From Pseudomonadota bacterium (GTDB lineage: Bacteria; Pseudomonadota; Gammaproteobacteria; Burkholderiales; Burkholderiaceae_D): 29,940 nt of DNA. Each line of letters starts with the position of its first letter. Position 1 is the first letter of the stretch. Location of the stretch: NCBI GenBank assembly GCA_023449275.1, contig JAEXJM010000007.1:1-29940 (forward strand). The letters are read 5' to 3'. Positions 15,928-22,784 of the stretch are shown here, one piece after another. Under the pieces are notes generated by a model. The model saw only the letters and a list, made by a program, of their open reading frames with translations, had not been told where the DNA came from and did not search any database. Made by a program: the position numbers and the translations under genes.

Positions 15928-15994
15928 CAAATCGAGGCCACGCCCTGAAAAATCAGGGGTTTACAGAGTATTAATCTTATCTGAACAAAGTGCC

Positions 15995-17521
15995 ATGAAT
16001 ACTGATGTTTTGCAAAAACGCATTCGTTTGCCTGAATTAAGAAACAAGGTGACAAGCCCCGAGGCTGCCGCTGAATACATCAAGGACGGCATGAAAGTGG
16101 GAATGAGCGGCTTTACTTTGGCCGGTTCCGTTAAAAGCGTTCCTCATGCCCTCGTCAAACGGGCCGCGACAGATCCTCTAAAAATTTCGGTCGTCACTGG
16201 CGCATCACTGGGCAATGACGTTGACAGTGCCATGGCCAATGCCGGCATTATGTCCAAACGTGCACCGTTCCAGACCGACCGTACGTTGCGTAACGCCATC
16301 AATCGTGGCGAAGTCATGTATGTCGACAACCATCTGTCTGAAACCGGTGAACAGTTGCGCAAGCAACAGGTCAGGAAAATAGACGTTGCCATTCTTGAAG
16401 CCGTTTCCATCACGGAAAACGGGGAAATCATCCCGACAGCGTCCGTCGGCAATAACGAAATCTTTGCGGAAACAGCTGACAAGGTCATTATCGAGCTCAA
16501 TCTCAGCTATCCACTGGAAATGGAAGGCGCTCATGACATTTACGCAGCCACTCATTTCCCGGATGCCGCCCCTATCAATATCATGAAACCCAGCGATCGC
16601 GCTGGCTCGATCGGCATCCGCATTCCACCGGAAAAAATCGTCGCCATCGTCATTACAGACGAGATGGACACGCCATCCCAGAATCTGCCGCCTGACGCTG
16701 AAACAGCGCAGATCGCAGGCCATCTGATCGAATTTTTCAAAAACGAGATCAAACAGGGGCGCATGACCGAAAGTCTGCGTCCTTTACAGGCCGGCATCGG
16801 TACCATTGCCAATGCCGTTATGTCCGGCCTGAAAACCGGTCCTTTCAAACACCTGACCATGTATTCGGAAGTCATGCAGGATTCGACTTTCGAGTTGATT
16901 GATGCCGGCATGATGGACTTCGCGGCTGCGACAGCCATTACCCTGTCTGACAAGATGAGCCGTGAAGTATTCGGGAATTTCGCCAAATACAAGGATCACA
17001 TCCTGCTTCGTCCACAACGGATTTCAAACCATCCTGAAGTGGTTCAGCGTCTGGGCCTGATCACAATCAACACCGCCCTTGAAGTCGATATTTACGGACA
17101 CGTCAATTCCACCCATGTCATGGGAACGCATATGATGAACGGTATCGGTGGCTCGGGAGACTTCACCCACAACGCCCATACCGCCATTTTCGTGACCAAA
17201 TCAGTTGCGAAAGACGGTCTTATTTCCAGTATCGTACCGATGGTTCCGCATGTCGATCATACTGAACACGACGTGGATATTCTGGTTACCGAAGTCGGCC
17301 TTGCCGACCTGCGCGGTCTGGCACCACGTGAACGTGCACAAGCCATTATCAACAATTGTGTCGAAGGCGAGTACAAGGCCATGCTGCAGGATTATGTCGC
17401 AGAAGCCAATCTGCGTGGTGGCCAGACTCCTCACGTTCTGGAAAAAGCATTGTCCTGGCACCAGCGTCTGTACGAAACCGGTACCATGAAAGACGAAGTC
17501 AAACTCACACAAGTTGCCTAA
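15995..17521 (+). CDS. Acetyl-CoA hydrolase / succinate-type CoA-transferase
   Basis: This 508-aa class I CoA-transferase of the Ach1/ScpC/AarC group moves CoA between acyl-CoA and a free carboxylate through a glutamyl-CoA intermediate. Succinyl-CoA with acetate, or propionyl-CoA with succinate, are typical pairs. Visible motifs are GMSGFTLAGSVKSVPHAL near the N-terminus, PLQAGIGTIANAVMSGL, MYSEVMQDSTFELIDAG with the likely catalytic Glu292, and GIGGSGDFTHNAHTAIF. Substrates cannot be fixed from sequence. In an Oxalobacter-like anaerobe a role in acetate activation, or in passing CoA among formyl-, oxalyl-, acetyl- and succinyl-groups, is a reasonable guess. It stands alone, with a strong terminator behind it. 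Confidence 0.93.
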   Translation: MNTDVLQKRIRLPELRNKVTSPEAAAEYIKDGMKVGMSGFTLAGSVKSVPHALVKRAATDPLKISVVTGASLGNDVDSAMANAGIMSKRAPFQTDRTLRNAINRGEVMYVDNHLSETGEQLRKQQVRKIDVAILEAVSITENGEIIPTASVGNNEIFAETADKVIIELNLSYPLEMEGAHDIYAATHFPDAAPINIMKPSDRAGSIGIRIPPEKIVAIVITDEMDTPSQNLPPDAETAQIAGHLIEFFKNEIKQGRMTESLRPLQAGIGTIANAVMSGLKTGPFKHLTMYSEVMQDSTFELIDAGMMDFAAATAITLSDKMSREVFGNFAKYKDHILLRPQRISNHPEVVQRLGLITINTALEVDIYGHVNSTHVMGTHMMNGIGGSGDFTHNAHTAIFVTKSVAKDGLISSIVPMVPHVDHTEHDVDILVTEVGLADLRGLAPRERAQAIINNCVEGEYKAMLQDYVAEANLRGGQTPHVLEKALSWHQRLYETGTMKDEVKLTQVA

Positions 17522-17529
17522 AGAGGGTC

Positions 17530-17569
17530 CGGGGTCATTCGGCTTGAAGAATGGCCCCGTGGCTTTTTT
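17530..17569 (+). terminator. Rho-independent terminator of the CoA-transferase gene
   Basis: CGGGGTCATTC and GAATGGCCCCG form an 11-bp stem with one G-T pair and an 8-base loop, followed by TGGC and six Ts. It begins 9 bp after the stop codon. This is one of the clearest intrinsic terminators in the window. Confidence 0.88.
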
Positions 17570-17599
17570 ATCATCTGTTTCCGGCAATCGTTCTCCATT

Positions 17600-17881
17600 T
17601 CAGTTCCAGTCCGCTTCCGAATTCAGAACCTGTCCGTAACGGCAGGCGAGTTCTTTCACCGGCAGACGCTGCCTGTCAATTTCAATACCCCCGGCCAGAG
17701 AGAAAACGGCGTTTATTTCCCGACATATATTGACGGGATGTTTTAACAGAATACGGGATTTTCCATTCCCCCCGATTTCATCGATCAACTGCCTGTCGAT
17801 CCTGATCATATCGAAATCGATCAGAACCCGAACGGCAAAATCCGGATACTGACTTGCCTCCCGGCCTGACCGGGTCGTCAC
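17600..17881 (-). CDS. Doubtful 93-aa ORF, possibly a gene remnant
   Basis: The frame opens with a GTG directly after an in-frame TAA and encodes 93 residues, ending ...VLNSEADWN. Its middle (PDFAVRVLIDFDMIRIDRQ, then LLKHPVNICREINAVFSLAG) has the mix of hydrophobic and charged residues seen in real folded proteins, but I do not recognise the family. There is no clear ribosome site. It could be a small gene or the C-terminal fragment of a decayed one. Confidence 0.25.
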   Translation of the reverse strand: MTTRSGREASQYPDFAVRVLIDFDMIRIDRQLIDEIGGNGKSRILLKHPVNICREINAVFSLAGGIEIDRQRLPVKELACRYGQVLNSEADWN

Positions 17882-18057
17882 TTACCAGCAATTGCCAAAA
17901 CTGTACAGAAACCAGGACATACCGAAAACATGCACTATGTCCGGATGCATATGACAAACCAGAGAAAAAATCGAAAAGAACGCTTCCATGCCGTAGCATC
18001 TTGTCATGGAAGCCGGAACCGCTTACCTGTTTGTCCCGGATTCAGGGACAGGATAAA

Positions 18058-18086
18058 CCGGCAGATAAAATAGTATTGCCTGCCGG
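18058..18086 (-). terminator. Possible terminator downstream of the NSS transporter gene
   Basis: CCGGCAG and CTGCCGG form a 7-bp stem with a 15-base AT-rich loop 8 bp beyond the transporter stop codon. On the minus strand it is followed by TTTATCC, only a short T tract. A weak candidate. Confidence 0.35.
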
Positions 18087-18093
18087 AATCCGT

Positions 18094-19419
18094 TTACAGG
18101 TTCTGGAGAAGAACGATAAAAATCATGACCGGGGCGATATACCGCAAAAACCATTTCAATGGCAGCAGCCACCAGTGACTTTTTTTATCCGACTTCAGCA
18201 ATTGCTCGGAAATGACAGCCCAGGACTTCCACCCCACGATGATGGATACCATGATCCCGCCAAAGGGCATGATCAGATTCGAACTGACATAATCCAGAAC
18301 ACCGAATACGGTTTTCCCGAACAGAGTATAGTCTTTCCAAATGCCAAACGAGAGGGAAGATGCGATGCCAAGAACAAACATCAGGATCGCCATCACAATC
18401 GTGGTCGGAACCCTTGGCATGTGAAATTCATCGATAAAGAAACTGACCACGACTTCCATCAGGGAAACGGAAGAAGTCAATGCGGCAACGAACAGCAGGA
18501 AAAAGAAGAGAACGCCAAAGAACTGGCCTCCGCCCATTTGTGAAAAGACGGCTGGCATGGTAATGAAAGTCAGCCCGGGGCCAGCGGAAGGGTCGAATCC
18601 GAAAACGAAAATGGCAGGAAAAACCATCAGTCCCGACAGAAAGCAAATCATCGTTGTCAGAAAGATGACGCTGATAGCCGACTTGGGAATATATGTGTCA
18701 CCCGACACATAGGAACCGTAAGTGATCATGCACCCCATTCCAAGCGACATGGAGAAAAAAGCCAGCCCCATCGCTTCGATAATCATCGTCGCATTCACCT
18801 TGCTGAAATCGGGATTCAGGAAAGTGATGACGCCGTCAAGCGCTCCCGGCAATGTAATCGATCTGCCGATCAGAACCAGAATCAGCAAAAAAAGCATGAT
18901 CATCAGATATTTGCTGACCTGCTCGATGCCTTTTTGCACTCCTGCCAAAATGACCCCGGCCGTTACCCCCATAAAAAGTGCATGATACCAGAGAGGTTCG
19001 ATGGGATCAGCGATAAAATGATCGAATATTCCGGACAGAACGCGAGGATCGGACGTCAGTATCGCACCGTCAATCGACTTGACGATATAGGCCATTGTCC
19101 AACCACCGACCACACTGTAAAAAGACAGGATCAGAAAGCCACAGGCCACACCGATATAACCGACAAGAGACCATGTCCCCCCCCCCAGCTTCCGGTAAGC
19201 TCCCACAGGGCTTTTCTTCGTAATGGCTCCGACCGCCATTTCGGCAATCATCAGGGATATACCCATCGTAAACACGATGAGCAGGAATATCATCAGGAAG
19301 GCGCCGCCGCCATTTTGTGCAGTGATGTAAGGGAATTTCCAGATCGCTCCCAGCCCGATGGCCGAACCGGCTGCTGCAAGTACGAAACCAAGACGTGAGC
19401 CCCACTCTGCGCGCGCCAT
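18094..19419 (-). CDS. Sodium-dependent NSS/SNF-family amino-acid transporter
   Basis: This 441-aa inner-membrane protein belongs to the LeuT/MhsT-type neurotransmitter:sodium symporters and has about eleven hydrophobic helices, common in the bacterial group. The signature first helix reads LAAAGSAIGLGAIWKFPYIT, with the unwound Gly-rich substrate and sodium site. Later landmarks are SFYSVVGGWTMAY (TM3), FFSMSLGMGCMITYGSY (TM6) and the Ser pair ALTSSVSLMEV (TM8) that binds sodium. The substrate is unknown; amino acids are usual. An AAGGGATATTAA site precedes the ATG. A run of ten Gs encodes Leu78 to Gly81, which could make expression phase-variable. It diverges from a diaminopimelate dehydrogenase-like gene. 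Confidence 0.93.
   Translation of the reverse strand: MARAEWGSRLGFVLAAAGSAIGLGAIWKFPYITAQNGGGAFLMIFLLIVFTMGISLMIAEMAVGAITKKSPVGAYRKLGGGTWSLVGYIGVACGFLILSFYSVVGGWTMAYIVKSIDGAILTSDPRVLSGIFDHFIADPIEPLWYHALFMGVTAGVILAGVQKGIEQVSKYLMIMLFLLILVLIGRSITLPGALDGVITFLNPDFSKVNATMIIEAMGLAFFSMSLGMGCMITYGSYVSGDTYIPKSAISVIFLTTMICFLSGLMVFPAIFVFGFDPSAGPGLTFITMPAVFSQMGGGQFFGVLFFFLLFVAALTSSVSLMEVVVSFFIDEFHMPRVPTTIVMAILMFVLGIASSLSFGIWKDYTLFGKTVFGVLDYVSSNLIMPFGGIMVSIIVGWKSWAVISEQLLKSDKKSHWWLLPLKWFLRYIAPVMIFIVLLQNL
19177..19186 (-). repeat. Homopolymeric G10 tract inside the transporter gene
   Basis: Ten Cs on the + strand (ten Gs in the coding strand) span the third base of Leu78 and codons Gly79-Gly81. It stands out as by far the longest G/C run I noticed in the window. 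Tracts of this length slip during replication in many bacteria; a change of one base would shift the frame before most of the membrane helices. Confidence 0.9.
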
Positions 19420-19546
19420 ATTTAATATCCCTTACAAATAAAAAAACCAGTTAATCAGAATAATATCGAAAAATCCGACAGGCACGAATATGTCATGTCC
19501 CCGATTTTCCTGTACCCGAAAGCGTATTTCCGGAAAGGAATCACAC

Positions 19547-19552
19547 ATTATA
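19547..19552 (-). promoter_or_regulatory. Candidate -10 box for the NSS transporter gene
   Basis: On the minus strand the bases read AAGTATAATGTG, a consensus TATAAT about 128 bp before the transporter start. No good -35 box is seen at 16-18 bp, so it may need an activator or be chance. It lies 19 bp from the divergent candidate promoter of the dehydrogenase gene. Confidence 0.35.
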
Positions 19553-19570
19553 CTTTAGTAAGAATTTTTC

Positions 19571-19600
19571 TTGCTTGCTTAAAGTAACTGGCCCTATACT
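19571..19600 (+). promoter_or_regulatory. Candidate promoter of the dehydrogenase gene
   Basis: TTGCTT (19571-19576) and TATACT (19595-19600) are spaced by 18 bp, giving a leader of about 57 nt. The -35 region overlaps an imperfect palindrome, AAGAA-TTT-TTCTT, inside CTTTA...TAAAG (19553-19584), placed between this promoter and the opposite TATAAT box. A shared regulator of both divergent genes could bind there. Confidence 0.4.
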
Positions 19601-19663
19601 CGTCGGTTGCTGGCAACATAAAGCCATATTTATTTTCACCCGTTTTACATAGGAAGATTGAGT

Positions 19664-20587
19664 ATGACGACTATCAAAGCGGCCGTTCACGGCCTGGGAA
19701 ATATCGGGCGGCATGTCATTGACTGCCTGACCTGTTCTCCCGATTTTGAATGTCTGGGTGTCATCCGTCGGGAATCCTCTCTCGGGACACAGGCATTGGA
19801 ACGCAGAAATATCCCTGATTATGCATCCATCGACAAACTGATCGCGGAAAAAGGCAAGCCTGATGTTGTCATACTGTGCGGCCCATCCCGATCTGTACCG
19901 GAAGACGCGAAATTCTATCTGTCCAGAGGCATTCGTACCGTAGACAGTTTTGACGTACACAGTGACATTCCAGAGCTCGTCAGGATGCTCGACGCTGTTG
20001 CAAAACAGAACGACAGTGCCTGTATTACCGCTGCCGGCTGGGATCCGGGCACCGATTCCGTTTTCCGCACGCTGTTCGAGGCAATGGCTCCAACAGGTAC
20101 GACTTTCACCAATTTCGGCCGTGGCCGTTCGATGGGACATTCCGTAGCGGCACGTTCGATCAAAGGTGTCGCCGATGCCACATCGATTACCATTCCTATC
20201 GGTGGCGGTCGCCATTCAAGGCTGGTATACATTCTGGCAGAAAAAGGCGCCTCCTTCGAACAGATCAAAAAAGACCTCGCAAGCGATCCGTATTTCAGCC
20301 ATGATCCGCTGGAAGTCCGTGAAGTGAAAACACCGGAAGAAATGGCAGCTGTCGCCGATAATTCTCACGGCGTGCTGATGGAAAGAATCGGGGCATCCGG
20401 CCGCACATCCAACCAGAACCTGACATTCACGATGAAAATCGACAACCCAGCCCTGACCTCGCAAGTGCTGGTATCGTGCGCCCGCGCCGTAACCCGTATG
20501 GGAACGGGTTGCCATACACTGATCGATGTGCCGCCTGTCATGCTGCTCGCAGGTGATCGCATGCAGCACATTGCAAGACTGGTGTAA
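19664..20587 (+). CDS. meso-Diaminopimelate dehydrogenase-family oxidoreductase
   Basis: The 307-aa protein has an N-terminal Rossmann fold (AAVHGLGNIGRHV) and matches the meso-DAP dehydrogenase family throughout: TVDSFDVHSDIPELV, TAAGWDPGTDSVFR, GRGRSMGHSVAARSIKGV and a C-terminal TLIDVPPVMLL. These enzymes use NADP to interconvert meso-DAP and tetrahydrodipicolinate, and some act on other D-amino acids. Compared with the Corynebacterium enzyme from memory, the Trp of FWGPG is Phe and the Gln of SQGHS is Met. The Asp, Arg, His and Asn that hold the D-amino-acid end appear kept, so the substrate may differ. AGGAAGA precedes ATG 19664; a TTG at 19658 is less likely. It diverges from the NSS transporter. 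Confidence 0.87.
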   Translation: MTTIKAAVHGLGNIGRHVIDCLTCSPDFECLGVIRRESSLGTQALERRNIPDYASIDKLIAEKGKPDVVILCGPSRSVPEDAKFYLSRGIRTVDSFDVHSDIPELVRMLDAVAKQNDSACITAAGWDPGTDSVFRTLFEAMAPTGTTFTNFGRGRSMGHSVAARSIKGVADATSITIPIGGGRHSRLVYILAEKGASFEQIKKDLASDPYFSHDPLEVREVKTPEEMAAVADNSHGVLMERIGASGRTSNQNLTFTMKIDNPALTSQVLVSCARAVTRMGTGCHTLIDVPPVMLLAGDRMQHIARLV

Positions 20588-20601
20588 ACCTGTCTTTTTT
20601 T
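20575..20601 (+). terminator. Terminator overlapping the dehydrogenase stop codon
   Basis: AAGACTGGT and ACCTGTCTT pair with a single T-T mismatch around a GTAA loop and run into seven Ts. The stop codon TAA (20585-20587) is in the loop and start of the descending arm, so the hairpin uses the last four codons of the gene. Confidence 0.72.
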
Positions 20602-20609
20602 GGAACGGG

Positions 20610-20798
20610 TCAGCCGAATGATTCGTCATGCCCCAGCGATCTGTCCCGTTCCAGTCTCTGAAACATTTCGGAAAAGGAATCTTCCTCATCCGGATACGTT
20701 TCCTCAAGCGGTTCGAATTCGATATCGGATCCCATCAATTCAAACCGCTCCACATCGGACAAACCGGTTTTCCCAGAACTTCTGCTTTTCGTTGCCAT
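20610..20798 (-). CDS. Small acidic protein of unknown function (62 aa)
   Basis: From the ATG at 20798 the product is 62 aa: a basic start (MATKSRSSGKTG) followed by a strongly acidic body (FELMGSDIEFEPLEETYPDEE) and a mixed-charge helix (MFQRLERDRSLGHDE). A good ribosome site TGAGGAGACGACT directly precedes the ATG, which is why I think it is real. The frame is open 36 codons further upstream, but that part is hydrophobic and lacks a site. I recognise no family. An inverted repeat GGAACGGG/CCCGTTCC (20602-20652) embraces its 3' end. Confidence 0.6.
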   Translation of the reverse strand: MATKSRSSGKTGLSDVERFELMGSDIEFEPLEETYPDEEDSFSEMFQRLERDRSLGHDESFG

Positions 20799-20866
20799 AG
20801 TCGTCTCCTCAAACAGCAAACCAACAAGGGTTTCGAATATAGTGTGCTGCCAGCAAAGCAAAACGA

Positions 20867-20882
20867 TTTGACAGCCGTCAAA
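20867..20882. promoter_or_regulatory. Inverted repeat with a consensus -35 box, before the AI-2E-type gene
   Basis: TTTGACAGCCGTCAAA is a perfect 6-bp inverted repeat with a 4-base centre and contains TTGACA, an exact -35 consensus for the + strand. The matching -10 region (CTGAAT at 17 bp) is poor. A second inverted repeat, CCATACC/GGTATGG with a 14-base spacer, lies at 20903-20930. Both sit between the small minus-strand ORF and the membrane-protein gene and could serve either. Confidence 0.4.
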
Positions 20883-21033
20883 AAAACAGACTGAATGTAT
20901 TGCCATACCTTATCCAGACTCATGGTATGGAAAGCTTATGTGTCTCATCATGAACAGACCTGACACGCATGATGTACACTACGTTCAGACAAGATCAGGT
21001 ATTTTGAAACTGCGCAAAGTCAGAAAGAATTTT

Positions 21034-22134
21034 ATGAATCAGGCCGATTTACATGGAAAAGTGTTCCTCTTTTTCTTATTGATAGTGACACTGGCTTTTT
21101 TCGGCATTTTGCTTCCTTTTTACGGGGCCATTTTCTGGGGATTCATTCTTGCCATATTGTTCATGCCGCTGAATGATCTCTTTTTGCGCAAAATGCCGGG
21201 AAAGAAGAATCTGTCGGCTTTGCTGACACTGGCAGTGTGCCTGTTGATCGTTATTATCCCCCTGATCTTTGTCGCAAGCTCGCTCGTTAAGGAAAGTTCT
21301 CTTCTTTACCAGAAAATCCTGAATGCGCGGATCGATTCCGATGCAACCTTCCAGCATTTCATTTCACAGCTTCCGGGCTGGGCCATCGACCTGCTGAACC
21401 ATTTCGGCATTTCCACCTTTGCAGAATTGCAGAAAGAAGCCACCCGAATCATTCTGGTGATCAGCCAGTATGTCGGCAGCCGGATTTTCATCATCGGTCA
21501 GAACGTACTCGATTTCACGGTCGGTTTTTTCATCATGCTCTATCTGCTTTTCTTCTTGTTGAGAGACGGGCGCGATCTGGCCAATAAAATCAGAAACAAG
21601 ATTCCATTGGCAGATGGACAGAAAACCAGACTGCTGACCAAATTCATGGGGGTCATACGAGCGACCGTAAAGGGCAATCTGGTTGTGGCACTGGTTCAAG
21701 GTGGCCTTGGCGGCCTCATTTTCTGGATACTGGGCATTGAGGCAGCCCTTCTATGGGGCGCCATTATGTCCGTTTTATCCCTTCTGCCAGCCGGTTCGGG
21801 AGTCGTCTGGGCTCCGGTCGCCATTTATTTCCTGCTGACCGGTTCCATATTGAAAGGCGTTGTTCTATTGACTTTCGGCATTCTCGTCATCGGACTGGTC
21901 GATAATGTTCTCCGGCCGCTGCTGGTCGGTAAAGATACGCAAATGCCGGACTACCTTGTCCTGATTTCGACGATCGGCGGTATGGCGTTATTCGGGCTGA
22001 ACGGGTTTGTTATCGGTCCGATGATTGCCGCACTCTTTTTAACGGCATGGGAACTGTTTTCCGCTTTGACCCTGTTCAGACAAACTGATTCCTCACCGCC
22101 GGATATCGAAAAAGACACGGATGAAAAACAATAA
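21034..22134 (+). CDS. AI-2E/PerM-family membrane protein
   Basis: This 366-aa polytopic inner-membrane protein of the AI-2 exporter (UPF0118, PerM) family has about eight hydrophobic segments: a pair at the N-terminus (LLIVTLAFFGILLPFYGAIF), a soluble helical region, then the conserved C-terminal block. Diagnostic motifs are DGRDLANKIRNKIPL, KGNLVVALVQGGLGG, SLLPAGSG and DNVLRPLLVGKDTQMPDYL. Family members have been linked to autoinducer-2 export, Na+/H+ exchange or general efflux, so the substrate is open. I start at ATG 21034 because homologs begin close to this point; ATG 20938 is in frame, adds 32 hydrophilic residues, and has a GGAAAG site, so it cannot be excluded. Confidence 0.88.
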   Translation: MNQADLHGKVFLFFLLIVTLAFFGILLPFYGAIFWGFILAILFMPLNDLFLRKMPGKKNLSALLTLAVCLLIVIIPLIFVASSLVKESSLLYQKILNARIDSDATFQHFISQLPGWAIDLLNHFGISTFAELQKEATRIILVISQYVGSRIFIIGQNVLDFTVGFFIMLYLLFFLLRDGRDLANKIRNKIPLADGQKTRLLTKFMGVIRATVKGNLVVALVQGGLGGLIFWILGIEAALLWGAIMSVLSLLPAGSGVVWAPVAIYFLLTGSILKGVVLLTFGILVIGLVDNVLRPLLVGKDTQMPDYLVLISTIGGMALFGLNGFVIGPMIAALFLTAWELFSALTLFRQTDSSPPDIEKDTDEKQ

Positions 22135-22182
22135 GCGGATGGTCAGGCCATACCGGACCAACGGACAAGCTGGCCATCCGTT
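22134..22182 (-). terminator. Hairpin at the convergent ends of the AI-2E-type gene and ubiX
   Basis: AGCGGATGGTCAG and CTGGCCATCCGTT form a 13-bp stem with two wobble pairs and a 23-base loop. Only 8 bp separate the two stop codons, so the stem lies mainly within the last codons of ubiX. On the minus strand it is followed by a T-rich stretch (TATTGTTTTTC), which favours termination of ubiX. Confidence 0.5.
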
Positions 22183-22721
22183 ATATCGAACAATTCCAGA
22201 ACACGCCTGACCGTCTGGTCAACCATTTCTTCAATGGAACCCGGGCGGCAATAAAAAGCCGGAAGAGGGGGATAAATAATCCCGCCCATTTCCGTGACTG
22301 CCTCCATATTCCGGATATGGGCCAGATTCAGGGGAGTTTCCCGTGCCATCAGAACCAGCCTGCGCCGTTCCTTCAGGACAACATCCGCTGCCCGGGTAAT
22401 CAGATTGTCACAATAGCCGTGGGCGATGGCGGAGAGGGTTTTCATGGAACAGGGAGCAACGATCATACCCGCATTTCTGAATGACCCACTCGCGATAGCA
22501 GCCCCGATATCCCCCACATCATAGTGGCGGGAGGCGAGCAAGGCAAGTTCCGATGCTGCCATCCCCAGTTCATGTTTGAGCGTCCGTTCTCCGGAATCCG
22601 AAATGACCAGATGTGTTTCAACGTCATCGATGCTTTTCAGGAGCCGCAAAAGCCGGACACCGTAAATAGCGCCACTGGCACCTGTCATGGCGATAATCAG
22701 TCGTTTCTGTTGTACACACAT
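22143..22721 (-). CDS. ubiX: UbiX flavin prenyltransferase
   Basis: UbiX attaches dimethylallyl to FMN to make prenylated FMN, the cofactor of UbiD-type decarboxylases. The 192-aa protein shows the flavin-binding IIAMTGASGAIYGVRLL at the N-terminus, MIVAPCSMKTLSAIAHG, LVLMARETPLN and GGIIYPPLPAFY, all characteristic. ATG 22721 has a GGAACAG site; a TTG at 22733 is in frame but unlikely. No UbiD partner lies in the window. It lies downstream of tex on the same strand, with 63 bp between them. Confidence 0.95.
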   Translation of the reverse strand: MCVQQKRLIIAMTGASGAIYGVRLLRLLKSIDDVETHLVISDSGERTLKHELGMAASELALLASRHYDVGDIGAAIASGSFRNAGMIVAPCSMKTLSAIAHGYCDNLITRAADVVLKERRRLVLMARETPLNLAHIRNMEAVTEMGGIIYPPLPAFYCRPGSIEEMVDQTVRRVLELFDITDGQLVRWSGMA

Positions 22722-22784
22722 AATCTGTTCCAAATAGAAGCTTTCTGTTCATGCGATGATAACGCCATTATCCATGGCCTGATA

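Larger units (their letters stand above)
15585..15994. other. Gene-free 410-bp region between tRNA-Thr and the CoA-transferase
   Basis: I find no convincing gene here; the open frame at 15711-15893 has no family resemblance. The stretch does hold several elements: a perfect 16-bp palindrome (15617-15632), a near-identical direct repeat GTGGTATTTATT at 15711 and GTGGTATGTATT at 15763 (52 bp apart), and a weak hairpin with a following T7 run (15724-15756). A terminator-like hairpin (15897-15927) and a small CCCTGA/TCAGGG hairpin (15943-15958) follow. It could be the control region of the CoA-transferase, or hold a small RNA ending near 15927. Confidence 0.5.
17570..18093. other. Sparse 520-bp region with a doubtful ORF and inverted repeats
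   Basis: No recognisable gene is present. It contains a 93-codon minus-strand frame of coding-like composition (17600-17881, listed separately) and a perfect 9-bp inverted repeat GCTTCCATG/CATGGAAGC with a 14-base spacer (17982-18013). A 7-bp inverted repeat CCGGCAG/CTGCCGG (18058-18086) lies close behind the transporter stop, so on the minus strand it could act as that gene's terminator (followed by TTTATCC). The stretch may be the remains of a lost gene. Confidence 0.45.

Noticed and set aside
17854..18543. 229-codon plus-strand frame
   Set aside because: Mostly antisense to the NSS transporter, with a composition typical of shadow frames (many His, Pro, Gln, Asp).
18094..19419. Ala in place of the usual Asn in TM1 of the NSS transporter (GLGAIWKFP) as a novelty
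   Set aside because: LeuT has Asn in this motif, but the GAIWKFP version is, as I recall, common among proteobacterial members, so it is probably a normal subgroup trait.
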